DNA of 64,000 nucleotides from Variovorax flavidus (lineage in GTDB: Bacteria; Pseudomonadota; Gammaproteobacteria; Burkholderiales; Burkholderiaceae_C), in assembly GCF_030317145.1 (NCBI RefSeq), contig NZ_JASZYE010000003.1, positions 248,001 through 312,000 of the forward strand, read 5' to 3'. The position numbers and the translations under genes were made by a program. A model generated the notes under the pieces. It had not been told where the DNA came from, made no database searches, and saw only the letters and a list, made by a program, of their open reading frames with translations. Below, piece after piece: positions 42,741 through 50,941 of this stretch. Numbering within the stretch: position 1 is the first letter of the stretch; each line of letters starts with the position of its first letter.

Positions 42741-44163
42741 ACTTCTTCGGCCGCTGCCAGTTCGCGAAGCTCGTTTGACGCGCACGCGAGATCGTCAACG
42801 CACCCGGCTCCGTGCTCTTGGTCACCGTCGACCCCCCTCCGATCGTGCCGCCGGCACCGATCGTGACCGGTGCGACCAGCACGCAATTGCTGCCCACGTG
42901 CACGTCGTCGCCGATGATCGTGCGGTGCTTGAAGGCGCCGTCGTAGTTGGCCGTGATGCTGCCCGCGCCATAGTTGACGCGCTGGCCGACCGTGGCATCG
43001 CCCAGGTACGCAAGGTGGTTCGCCTTTGCGCCCGCGGCGAGGGTCGAGTTCTTGACCTCGACGAAGTTGCCGATGTGCACCTCTGCCCCGAGCCGGGCAC
43101 CGGGCCGCAGCCGTGCGAACGGCCCGACCAGCGAGCCCGCGCCCACTGTCACGCCGGCCTTCTCGCCGTCGATGTGGGTGAAGGGATGGATCACTGCCCC
43201 GGTCTCGATGCGCGCATTGGCGATCACGCAGTTGGCCCCGATGCGCACGCCGGCGCCCAGCGACACGGCGCCTTCGAAGACGCAGTTGACGTCGATCTCG
43301 ACATCCGATTCGCAGGCCAGCGTGCCGCGCAGGTCGAAGCGCGCCGGGTCCGCCAGCCGGACGCCCTGCACCATCAGCGCGTCGGCCTGGCGCCGCTGGT
43401 AGGCGCGTTCGAGCGCCGCGAGCTGCGTCGGGCTGTTGACGCCAGCCACCTGCAAGGCGTCGTCGGTGCGGTGCGCGACGACCGGAACGCCGTCGACGGT
43501 GGCAAAGCCCACCACGTCGGTCAGGTAGTACTCGCCCTGCGCATTCTTGTTGTCGAGCCGGACGAGCCAGGATCTGAGGAGGCGCGTCGGCACGGCCATG
43601 ACACCGCTGTAGACCTCCCGGATGGCGCGCTGGGCCTCGTTCGCGTCCTTCTCCTCGACGATGGCGAGCACTTCGCCTTCGGCCTCGTGACCCGGCGCGC
43701 GGATGATGCGGCCGTAGCCCGTCGGCTCGTCGACGCAGATGGTGAGCAGCGCCAGGCGCCGGCCCGCGCTCTCGGCCACCAGCGCGCGCAAGGTGGCGTC
43801 GCCGATCAGCGGCACGTCGCCCGACAACACCACGACCGTGCCATCGTCCGGCAGGAGCGGCGCGGCCTGCTGCATGGCGTGGCCGGTGCCGAGCTGCGGC
43901 ACCTGGCGCGCGAACTGGGGCGCCACGCCCGCCACGGCGCCTTCGAGCGCGGTCTCGACATCCGTCGCGCCATGGCCCGTCACCACGACCACATTCCGCG
44001 CGCCGATGCGCCCTGCGGTATCGATCACGTGCGCGACAAGTGCACGCCCACCCAAACGATGCAACACTTTCGGCAAGCTGCTCTTCATGCGCGTGCCTTT
44101 TCCGGCCGCCATGATGACGACGTCGACGGGTCCCTGGTTGTTGTCCTGCGGAGTCTGATTCAT
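42739..44163 (-). CDS. glmU: Bifunctional UDP-GlcNAc pyrophosphorylase / glucosamine-1-phosphate acetyltransferase
   Basis: This enzyme acetylates glucosamine-1-phosphate and uridylylates it to UDP-GlcNAc. The 474-residue protein has the N-terminal nucleotidyltransferase motif VIMAAGKGTRMKSSLPKVLH, LSGDVPLIGDATL and GYGRIIR. The C-terminal left-handed beta-helix includes GVTVGAGSLVGPFARLRPGA, NFVEVKNSTLAAGAKANHLA and NYGAGSITANYDG. The ATG at 44163 overlaps the divergent lipoprotein gene start (CATG). It ends directly at a copy of the dispersed repeat. Confidence 0.97.
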   Translation of the reverse strand: MNQTPQDNNQGPVDVVIMAAGKGTRMKSSLPKVLHRLGGRALVAHVIDTAGRIGARNVVVVTGHGATDVETALEGAVAGVAPQFARQVPQLGTGHAMQQAAPLLPDDGTVVVLSGDVPLIGDATLRALVAESAGRRLALLTICVDEPTGYGRIIRAPGHEAEGEVLAIVEEKDANEAQRAIREVYSGVMAVPTRLLRSWLVRLDNKNAQGEYYLTDVVGFATVDGVPVVAHRTDDALQVAGVNSPTQLAALERAYQRRQADALMVQGVRLADPARFDLRGTLACESDVEIDVNCVFEGAVSLGAGVRIGANCVIANARIETGAVIHPFTHIDGEKAGVTVGAGSLVGPFARLRPGARLGAEVHIGNFVEVKNSTLAAGAKANHLAYLGDATVGQRVNYGAGSITANYDGAFKHRTIIGDDVHVGSNCVLVAPVTIGAGGTIGGGSTVTKSTEPGALTISRARQTSFANWQRPKK

Positions 44164-45046
44164 GCCTTTTTCCCTGATTCGTTGCGCAAAGCTGGCGCGA
44201 ATTATCGGTGTGCTGGTTCTCGGTGCCGCGCTGGCGGCGTGCAGCGCGGTCAAGCTCGCGTACAACAACCTGCCGGAGGTCAGCTATTGGTGGCTCGACG
44301 GCTATGTCGATTTCGACGGCACGCAGACCCCTCGGGTGCGCGACGAACTGGACCAGCTGCTGGCCTGGCATCGCCAGAACGAACTGCCGAAAATCCTGGG
44401 CCTGCTCCGGAAGGCACAGACGCTGGCGCCCGGCGACGTGACGGCCGCGCAGACCTGCGACATGGTGAACGAGATCCGCACCCGGCTGCTGGCCCTGGCG
44501 GAACGTGCGGAACAGGCCGGCGCCGAGGTCGCGGTGAGCCTGACCGAATCGCAATTGCAGCAACTCGAACGCAAGTACACGCGGATCAACGCGGACTACC
44601 GCAAGGACTGGCTGGAGCGCAGCGTCGAGAAACAGCATGAGAAGCGCTACGAGAAGTTCGTGGAGCGCAGCGAGGACTTCTACGGCCGGCTCGATGCGGA
44701 GCAGCGCGACCTGCTCAGGCAGCAGGTGGCGCGGTCCGTGTTCGATCCTCAGGAACTCGATGCGGAGCGCAAGAGGCGCCAGCGGGAGGCGCTGACGCTG
44801 CTGCGCCGCTTCAATGCCCAGAAGACGCCGCCGGCCGAGGCGCAGGCGGCGATCCATGCCTACGTGTTGCGCATCGCCGATCCGCCGCCCGGGCCATGGC
44901 GTGACCGGCAGCAGGCGTTGCAGCAGGAGGCCTGCCATGACATCGCCGAGTTCCATAACCAGACCAGCGCAGCGCAGCGCGACAAGGCGATGCGCCGCCT
45001 GCAGTCGTACGAGAACGATGTGCGCGACCTGGCCGCGTCGCAATAG
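44162..45046 (+). CDS. DUF6279-type lipoprotein
   Basis: This 294-residue protein has a lipoprotein signal (RIIGVLVLGAALAACSAVKL) with a lipobox L-A-A-C, so it should be anchored in the outer membrane. The rest is charged and helical with a conserved start VKLAYNNLPEVSYWWLDGYV and long basic/acidic helices (LERSVEKQHEKRYEKFVERS). It matches the family of uncharacterised proteobacterial lipoproteins of this size. The ATG overlaps the glmU start on the other strand, so each promoter lies inside the other gene. Confidence 0.8.
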   Translation: MPFSLIRCAKLARIIGVLVLGAALAACSAVKLAYNNLPEVSYWWLDGYVDFDGTQTPRVRDELDQLLAWHRQNELPKILGLLRKAQTLAPGDVTAAQTCDMVNEIRTRLLALAERAEQAGAEVAVSLTESQLQQLERKYTRINADYRKDWLERSVEKQHEKRYEKFVERSEDFYGRLDAEQRDLLRQQVARSVFDPQELDAERKRRQREALTLLRRFNAQKTPPAEAQAAIHAYVLRIADPPPGPWRDRQQALQQEACHDIAEFHNQTSAAQRDKAMRRLQSYENDVRDLAASQ

Positions 45047-45143
45047 CAGCGTGGTCGCCTGGAATACGCCAAATGGCACATGAAAAGTGCCGCGACAAAG
45101 TACAACATTTGTTTACACTTGGCGCGCACTCACTCGTCCATCC

Positions 45144-46076
45144 ATGAACATCACGCTCTGCACGCTCTTCGAGGGGAACTACCATTTCGGCGTTGCGGCG
45201 CTGTCGAATTCGCTGATCGCCGCGGGCTACGAAGGCGACCTGTGGGTCGGCTACCGCGGGGTGCTGCCGGGGTGGATCGTGGACTCGCCGGCTTTCGACC
45301 GCGCCACCGGGCAGTTGCAAGTCGCGCCCACGCTGAAGCTGTGCATGGTCGAACTCGACACGCCGCTGCACTTCACCTACTACAAGCCCACCTTCATCCG
45401 CGAGATGTTCGAGAAGCATGCGCCGGCCACGGCCATGGTCGCGTACATCGACCCGGACATCGTCCTGAAGTGCGACTGGCCCGCCTTCACGGGCTGGTTC
45501 ACCGAAGACGGCATTTCGCTTGCGGAAGACGTCAACTGGTGCTTCCCGGCGCGGCACCCCAAGCGCCTGCTATGGAACCGCTTCTTCGAGCCGCACGGCG
45601 CGACGCCGCGGCGCACGCTGGAGCGCTACTACAACGCCGGCTTCATTGCAGTCTCGCGCCAGCACCTGGAATTCCTGGACCTGTGGCGCCGCCTGTGCGA
45701 CCTGGTGGTGGCCTACAACGCCAACTCCAGGCAACTCAAGTCGGGCGGCTCGGCGGCCCTGTTCCATTCGACGGACCAGGACGCTCTCAACTTCGCCCTC
45801 ACGGTCTGCGAGGCACCGCTCAACACCGCCGGCCCGGAGGCCATGGATTTCGCGCCCGGCGGCTACTATCTTTCGCACGCCATCGGCTCGATCAAGCCCT
45901 GGCACGGCGGCCACATCCGCCTGGCCTTGCGCGGCCGCCCGCCCACTGCCGCCAGCAAGTGGTACTACCACTTCGCCAACGCGCCGATCAAGGTGTATTC
46001 GGACGGCGAACTCGCCAAGCGCCAGTTCGCGCTGAAACTGGCCGCTGCCATCGGCCGCGTCTACAAGCGCGGCTGA
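45144..46076 (+). CDS. Glycosyltransferase-like protein (GT-A fold)
   Basis: This 310-residue protein resembles GT-A glycosyltransferases of the GT8-like type. It starts MNITLCTLFEGNYHFGVAAL. It has a D-x-D-type motif in VAYIDPDIVLKCDWPAF near residue 100 and an aspartate in FHSTDQDALNFAL. FAPGGYYLSHAIGSIKPWHG near residue 255 matches the G-x-K-P-W region of GT8 enzymes. The ATG at 45144 is the conserved start. It is convergent with a flippase gene, suggesting cell-surface glycan synthesis. Sugar donor and acceptor are unknown. Confidence 0.75.
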   Translation: MNITLCTLFEGNYHFGVAALSNSLIAAGYEGDLWVGYRGVLPGWIVDSPAFDRATGQLQVAPTLKLCMVELDTPLHFTYYKPTFIREMFEKHAPATAMVAYIDPDIVLKCDWPAFTGWFTEDGISLAEDVNWCFPARHPKRLLWNRFFEPHGATPRRTLERYYNAGFIAVSRQHLEFLDLWRRLCDLVVAYNANSRQLKSGGSAALFHSTDQDALNFALTVCEAPLNTAGPEAMDFAPGGYYLSHAIGSIKPWHGGHIRLALRGRPPTAASKWYYHFANAPIKVYSDGELAKRQFALKLAAAIGRVYKRG

Positions 46077-46089
46077 CGCCGGGGCGGCG

Positions 46090-47361
46090 TCAAGCCAGCC
46101 TCCATTGCCACCAGCGCAGCGCGAGCAGCGTGTACTGGTAGCCGAAGTTGGCCACGCTGGTCGCGATCGCAAAGCCCAGGACCGAGCGCAGGTCGCTCAC
46201 GCCCACGATCGCGAGATACAGGACCTGCGTCACCAGCGTCGCCAGGATGCTGTAGCTCTGGCCCGCCGTCGCGCCGCGCACCGTCATCGTCCGGAACGCG
46301 AAGCCCGAAGCGTTCTGCAGGATCGAGGACAGGAACACCATCCACACCAGCGGCTCCATGCTGCGGTACTTCTCGCCCAGCAGCAGGATCCAGTACTGCG
46401 GAAAGTACACCGAGGTCAGCAGTACCAGCGCCATCAGGAACAGATAGACGAGATGCCCCTGGAGCAGCATGGTGCGCAGCCGCTGCCCCTCCGGCGCGCG
46501 CGCGATGACGGGGAACAGCAGGATGTTCGTGACCCGGTCCACCACGATGAGCACCATGGCCAGCCGGCCGAAGGCGCCTACCTCCGCCACCATGTTCGAG
46601 GTGCCGAACATCGAGACCAGGAACACCGTGATCACGCCCTGCACCTGGTAGAAGATCGCCGGCAGCACCAGGGGCTTGGCGATCTGGATCACCTGTGCAT
46701 CCACGCGCCGGGCGTCGTCGCCTTCCAGCCGCGTGTTCACGATCTCGCGCGACCTGAACTCGGTGCGATAGAGCAGCACGCTCACCAGGCTCGCGGCAGC
46801 GGTGGCCGCCACGATGCCGGCCACGGACCACGAGGTCATCGGCAGCAGCAGCACTGCGCCGACGAAGGCGATCCGCACGAAGTGCGACGAGAACCCGATG
46901 CGGTTCAGGGTGGAGATGTGGCCCAGGATCAGCAGCACCGTGCTCGCGTAGTGCTCCCGCAGGCTCAGGAGCACGATGACGATCATGAAGGCCGAGGCCA
47001 GCAGATAGCCGCCGCCGCCCCAGCCGTGCTCGCGCGAAGTGACGAACCAGTACGGCGCGACGATGGCCAATCCCACCCCCAGCAGCAGCCAGCGCTTTCG
47101 GAAGACCTGCTGGCAGGCGCCGACCACCCACGGAACCTCGTTCGTGCGCTGCCCGACCACCGGCAGGCAGCAGTGCGCCAGCCCCAGGTCGGTCACGCCG
47201 AGGATCAGCGTGATGCAGGCCACCAGGAAGGTGTAGGCGGCGTACTGGTCCTTCGGCAGAACATTGACGATGAGCAGGCCGGCGATGCCGCCGACGGCCA
47301 CGCCAAAGGTTTCGACACCGCCAACCATGGCGATCTGGCGCAAACGGGCAAGAAGCTTCAC
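46090..47361 (-). CDS. Polysaccharide flippase-like membrane protein (Wzx/MOP superfamily)
   Basis: This 423-residue membrane protein has about 10-12 hydrophobic segments, for example AYTFLVACITLILGVTDLGL, LVYLFLMALVLLTSVYFPQY and VLGFAIATSVANFGYQYTLL. The size and pattern fit MOP-superfamily lipid-linked oligosaccharide flippases, with FGVAVGGIAGLLIVNVLPKD in the first helix. Conservation is low in this family, so the call rests mainly on topology and the neighbouring glycosyltransferase. It probably moves a lipid-linked sugar across the inner membrane. Confidence 0.7.
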   Translation of the reverse strand: MKLLARLRQIAMVGGVETFGVAVGGIAGLLIVNVLPKDQYAAYTFLVACITLILGVTDLGLAHCCLPVVGQRTNEVPWVVGACQQVFRKRWLLLGVGLAIVAPYWFVTSREHGWGGGGYLLASAFMIVIVLLSLREHYASTVLLILGHISTLNRIGFSSHFVRIAFVGAVLLLPMTSWSVAGIVAATAAASLVSVLLYRTEFRSREIVNTRLEGDDARRVDAQVIQIAKPLVLPAIFYQVQGVITVFLVSMFGTSNMVAEVGAFGRLAMVLIVVDRVTNILLFPVIARAPEGQRLRTMLLQGHLVYLFLMALVLLTSVYFPQYWILLLGEKYRSMEPLVWMVFLSSILQNASGFAFRTMTVRGATAGQSYSILATLVTQVLYLAIVGVSDLRSVLGFAIATSVANFGYQYTLLALRWWQWRLA

Positions 47362-47469
47362 GGGCGGGCGGCGTCGGTCATGTGAATGGCCGGCGGCTGC
47401 CGGGCTGGCTGGGCCGCGGGTTTTCCGGGCTGGGCCTCTACGATAAGCGATGGCGTTCGAAAAACCGCG

Positions 47470-48258
47470 TCAGATCACCGGCGTCGGCCGCATAGGCCGC
47501 TCGAAATAGTCGCCCAGCCGCTCCAGCGCGTGCGGCTCCATGATGCGCAGCCATCCGTTGTCGAGCTTGTGCAGCCCCAGGTGCTGGAGGCGGCGCAATG
47601 TCTTGTTGGTATGCACCAGCGACAGGCCCAGCGCGTCCGCGATGTGCTGCTGGTTGAACGGAAACTCCGCCCACCCGTCGCGCACCATGCCGACGCGCTC
47701 CGCACGCCGATAGAGGTGCATCAGCAGCATCGCCACACGCTCGCTGGCGTTGCGCCGGCCGGCGGTGACGAGGTTGTCGTCCACCATCTTCTCCTCGCGC
47801 GCCGCGAGCCAGGTGATGTCGTAGCCGAGCTTGGGGTGCGAATGGAACAGGTCCCAGAGCTTGTCGCGGTCGAAGGCGCAGAGCGTGACCCCAGTCACGG
47901 CCTCCACGCCATGGGTCTCGCCGTCGGCGAATTCGTCCTGCAAGCCGATGAAATCACCCGGCAGCAGGAAACTCAGGATCTGCCGGCGCCCGTCGCTGAG
48001 TGTCTTGTAGCGAAAGGCCCAGCCGGAATACAGCGTGAAGAGGTAGGCGCTGGCACGTTGTTCCTCGATCACGGGCCGACCGGCCTCGACGACGCGCGTG
48101 CCGCTGCGAAATGATTCGATGGTGCGCACTTCCTCCGCAGTCACTGGCAGGAAGGCGGGGTTCCTGCGCAGGCCACATTCGTCGCACGGATGCGCACAGC
48201 GCGGCGGAGAAATGGGCGCCGGATAGTCCTCGAACTTCACCTGAACACTATAGGCCAC
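47470..48258 (-). CDS. FNR-like Crp/Fnr regulator with cysteine cluster
   Basis: This 262-residue regulator has N-terminal cysteines C21-x3-C25-x2-C28 (RCAHPCDECGLRR) and a central Cys127 (GVTLCAF), close to the four-cysteine layout of FNR, so an oxygen-sensitive iron-sulphur cluster is possible. The sensor barrel includes DGRRQILSFLLPGDFIGLQD. The HTH is FNQQHIADALGLSLVHTNKT; its recognition helix lacks the E-x-x-S-R pattern, so its target differs from TTGAT-type sites. The GTG at 48258 is used; the ribosome-binding site is weak. It is divergent from a BLUF photoreceptor gene with 74 bases between them, including TGTC-TTTT-GACA at 48266-48277. Confidence 0.85.
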   Translation of the reverse strand: MAYSVQVKFEDYPAPISPPRCAHPCDECGLRRNPAFLPVTAEEVRTIESFRSGTRVVEAGRPVIEEQRASAYLFTLYSGWAFRYKTLSDGRRQILSFLLPGDFIGLQDEFADGETHGVEAVTGVTLCAFDRDKLWDLFHSHPKLGYDITWLAAREEKMVDDNLVTAGRRNASERVAMLLMHLYRRAERVGMVRDGWAEFPFNQQHIADALGLSLVHTNKTLRRLQHLGLHKLDNGWLRIMEPHALERLGDYFERPMRPTPVI

Positions 48259-48332
48259 ATGCCTGTGTCTTTTGACATTTCCGCCTGCATTCCGCGCTCC
48301 TACACTGCCGGCGCCCCTCGTCAGATCGTCGA

Positions 48333-48725
48333 ATGCAACTCCAAGAAATCCTCTATTCCAGCCTGCTTGCTCCCGACCAGCCCACCACGGTGGTCGGCCA
48401 GATCGTGACCCGGGCCCGAGCCCGCAACGCGGAGACCGGAATCACGGGCCTGCTGGTGTTCGACGGCGCTCGCTTCTGCCAGCACTTCGAGGGGCCGAGC
48501 GAACAGGTGCTTGCGCTGATGCGCCGCCTCCGGGCCGATCCGCGCCATGCGGAGGTGCGCGTGCTGTACGAGGGGTCGCTGCTGCAGCGCCGTTACCAGC
48601 GCTTCGAGATGGGCTTTGCCGAGGTCGAGGAACACGACGACCTGGCGGACGTGCATGTCCTGCAGGGCGCCGAGGCGCTGCAACGCTTTCTGGCGCTGCG
48701 CCCCCGGTTCGACATCGCAGGCTGA
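48333..48725 (+). CDS. BLUF-domain blue-light sensor
   Basis: This 130-residue protein is a single BLUF domain that should bind FAD and sense blue light. The key residues are all present at canonical positions: Tyr8 (EILYSS), Asn32 (ARNAETGITGLL), Gln50 (FCQHFEGP) and Met93 (RFEMGF). DPRH near residue 69 is also typical. The usual tryptophan before Met93 is absent. There is no fused output domain, so it must act on a partner. The divergent FNR-like regulator gene 74 bases away is the obvious candidate, but this is inference. Confidence 0.9.
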   Translation: MQLQEILYSSLLAPDQPTTVVGQIVTRARARNAETGITGLLVFDGARFCQHFEGPSEQVLALMRRLRADPRHAEVRVLYEGSLLQRRYQRFEMGFAEVEEHDDLADVHVLQGAEALQRFLALRPRFDIAG

Positions 48726-48727
48726 GT

Positions 48728-49057
48728 TCAGGCCGCGCGGGCGACCGCGACGGCGTCCCAGGTGTAGGTCGCGCCGTTGCCGTCCCACGGTTCCATCACG
48801 ATGCGCTCGCCGGCTGCAACGGCCAGCGATTCGCCCGGGGCCAGCACGAGGTCCTCGCTGCCCGAGTGCGCTGTCGCATCGCGGGTGACCCATACCCGGC
48901 CTTGCCGGATGCGCATGACGCTGGCGCTGGAAGCCCTGAGACTTATCGCGTGCCCGGCCTCCAGCTGCCATGCACCGCGGCGCACTGCCGGCGGCACGGC
49001 GGCCGGACGGGCCAGTGCAACGGATGGGAGCGAAGAAGAGGTGCAGACGGCGGACAT
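48728..49057 (-). CDS. DUF2917 protein
   Basis: This protein of about 109 residues has the DUF2917 pattern WQLEAGHAISLRASSASVMR, IRQGRVWVTRD, LVLAPGESLAVAAGERIVME and a short tail. The fold is probably a small cupin-like beta barrel; function unknown. The ATG at 49057 has AGGAG upstream. It is convergent with the BLUF gene (2 bases between stops) and divergent from a LysR gene. A second DUF2917 gene at 61076-61396 lies next to another regulator. Confidence 0.8.
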   Translation of the reverse strand: MSAVCTSSSLPSVALARPAAVPPAVRRGAWQLEAGHAISLRASSASVMRIRQGRVWVTRDATAHSGSEDLVLAPGESLAVAAGERIVMEPWDGNGATYTWDAVAVARAA

Positions 49058-49208
49058 GGTGGACTCCTGGGAGGGATTTGAAAACACGCAAATGGCGCGC
49101 TTCGGGAATGAATGATCCGCCCGCCCTCGTTGGCAGTCCAATGAAAACGCGGTAGCCTACTGATTCCGGTTTCGCATCAATCGCCAGGCCCGCCAGCCCC
49201 TCCTCGAC

Positions 49209-50192
49209 ATGCTCCATTCGCAAACCCACCTCCGTTCCCGGCCGATCTCCGCCGGCCATCTGCGTGCGTTCGAGGCGGTCGCCCGTCACCTGAACTTTCG
49301 CGCGGCCGCCGAGGAAATGGCTCTGACTCAATCCGCCGTCAGCCGGCAGATCCAGTCGCTGGAAGAAGAAGTGGGCGTGCCGCTGTTCCTGCGCCACACG
49401 CGGGCGGTCGAACTGACGAGCGCAGGAGCGCAACTGCTGCTGGCGGTGCAGCAGTCGCTGCCTCGCATCGACGGCGCGGTGCGCATGATCCGCCAGAACG
49501 CGGGGCGCAAGAGCGTGTCGCTGACGACCTTCGCCTCCTTCGCCTCGATGTGGCTGATCCCCCGGCTGGAGGCCTTCCAGCGCGACAACCCGGAGATCGA
49601 CATCCGCATCGACGCCAGCGACGCGGCGCTCGACCTGGACATCGCGGACGTCGACATCGCCCTGCGCTACGGGCCGCGCGAGAACATGCCGCCCGATGCC
49701 TTGCGGCTTTTCGGCGAGACGATCACGCCGGTGGCGAGCCCCTGGCTCATCAAGAGCAACCCGCAGATCAAGGGGCCAGCCGACATCGCCCACTTCACGC
49801 TGATCGAGGCCGGCGACGCGCATCGCACGCATCTCGAATGGCTGACCTGGCGCCGCTGGTTCGAGGTCAACAACCTGTCGCGCGCCCAGCCGCGGCGCTG
49901 GCTCTATTTCAACTACGCCTACCAGATGGTCCAGGCCGCGCTCACCGGCCAGGGCGTAGTGCTCGCGCGGAGCTCGCTCATCGCGGAAAGCCTGGCCAAC
50001 GGCGACCTGGTGGAGGTGCTGCCGCACTACCGCATGGATTCACCGATGGCCTACTGGCTCATCACCGGCCCGCGCAGCGCACAGCGCTCCGAGATCCAGG
50101 CCTTCAACGAATGGCTGCTGAGCCAGGCAATCACCACCCGCGAAACCATCGGCGAAGTCCCCGACCCCGACACCATCGACCAGATGGACTAA
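49209..50192 (+). CDS. LysR-family regulator (GcvA-like)
   Basis: This 327-residue regulator has an HTH typical of the GcvA group (ISAGHLRAFEAVARHLNFRA...QSAVSRQIQSLEEEVG) at about residues 13-70. The ligand-binding domain starts FASFASMWLIPRLEAFQRDN and includes VDIALRYGPRENMPPDALRL, as in GcvA/AmpR-like proteins. It is divergent from a DUF2917 gene, its most likely target. Its stop is followed by the third copy of the dispersed repeat. Confidence 0.88.
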   Translation: MLHSQTHLRSRPISAGHLRAFEAVARHLNFRAAAEEMALTQSAVSRQIQSLEEEVGVPLFLRHTRAVELTSAGAQLLLAVQQSLPRIDGAVRMIRQNAGRKSVSLTTFASFASMWLIPRLEAFQRDNPEIDIRIDASDAALDLDIADVDIALRYGPRENMPPDALRLFGETITPVASPWLIKSNPQIKGPADIAHFTLIEAGDAHRTHLEWLTWRRWFEVNNLSRAQPRRWLYFNYAYQMVQAALTGQGVVLARSSLIAESLANGDLVEVLPHYRMDSPMAYWLITGPRSAQRSEIQAFNEWLLSQAITTRETIGEVPDPDTIDQMD

Positions 50193-50217
50193 AGCCCCCC
50201 GCATCACCGCCCCCCCA

Positions 50218-50314
50218 TTCGGGAAACACCGTGGAACCGGCTCTGCCGGGCCACCGGTGTTGCCCCCGGTAGGGGGTAGGCGGCCACACGAAGTGGGCAA
50301 GCCTGGGGGCGAGC
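50218..50314 (-). repeat. Dispersed 3'-end repeat, copy 3
   Basis: This full-length copy has a stem AACACCG...CGGTGTT enclosing CCGGC-TCT-GCCGG, a second small stem CCCCC-GGTA-GGGGG and the conserved block ggcggccacacgaagtgggc...aagcctgggggcgagc. On the minus strand it begins right after the stop codon of the 5-formyl-THF cyclo-ligase gene (50315-50317). Confidence 0.8.
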
Positions 50315-50932
50315 TCAGCCCCTCGGCCAGACGACGCCGGTGTCGTTGAGGATGGCGTCCAGCGGCACGTCATGCGCCTCCGGCTCGAAGTCGTGGACGA
50401 GCCCGTTCTCGAATCCCAGCCCCACCGTGAAGGGCCGCGGCTCCAGCGCCGCCAGCGTGCGGTCATAGAAACCACCGCCATAGCCGAGCCGATAGCCGCC
50501 CGCGCTGTAGCCCAGGCAGGGCACGAACAGCAAGGTCGGCACGACCAGCTCCGTGTCCTTGGGCTTCGGAATGTCGAAGGCATCGTTCTCCATCGGGCAG
50601 CCCGGATACCAGGAATGGAAGGTCAGGGTCTTGTGCACCCGATCGACCACCGGCAGCCCGATGCGCCGGCGATGCGGTTCGTCGAGCAGTTCGCCATCCT
50701 CTTTCCAGCGATGCAGTGCCGGCAGCGGGTCGAATTCGCCCTTGATCGGCCAGTAGGCGCCGATCACCGTGTCCGGCCGTCCCACCAGCCAGATGCGCAT
50801 CACGCGCTGCAACAGGTCGGAGCGCACGAGACGATCGGGCATGGCGAGGCGTTGTTCGATCAACGCCGCACGCACTTGGCCCTTGAGAAATGTGGCAGTT
50901 GCCGAGGTGTCGGCACCCTTTGACTTGTCCAT
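50315..50932 (-). CDS. 5-formyltetrahydrofolate cyclo-ligase
   Basis: This enzyme converts 5-formyl-THF to 5,10-methenyl-THF with ATP. The 205-residue protein shows QVRAALIEQRLAMPDRLV, VIGAYWPIKGEFDPLPALH, FVPCLGYSAGGYRLGYGGGF followed by YDRTLA, the ATP-binding signature of the family, and VGLGFENGLVHDFEPEAHDV. The ATG at 50932 lies 9 bases from the divergent slt start, so its promoter must overlap slt. It ends at a copy of the dispersed repeat. Confidence 0.92.
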   Translation of the reverse strand: MDKSKGADTSATATFLKGQVRAALIEQRLAMPDRLVRSDLLQRVMRIWLVGRPDTVIGAYWPIKGEFDPLPALHRWKEDGELLDEPHRRRIGLPVVDRVHKTLTFHSWYPGCPMENDAFDIPKPKDTELVVPTLLFVPCLGYSAGGYRLGYGGGFYDRTLAALEPRPFTVGLGFENGLVHDFEPEAHDVPLDAILNDTGVVWPRG

Positions 50933-50941
50933 AATCCCCCG

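Noticed and set aside
42560..45079. Minus-strand frame of more than 800 codons over glmU and the lipoprotein gene
   Set aside because: It overlaps glmU out of frame and runs antisense to the lipoprotein gene. No homology-like segments were seen.
48266..48277. TGTC-TTTT-GACA as a confirmed FNR operator
   Set aside because: The arms are only 4 bp and differ from the TTGAT-N4-ATCAA pattern, and the regulator's recognition helix is not of the E-x-x-S-R type. It is mentioned only as context.
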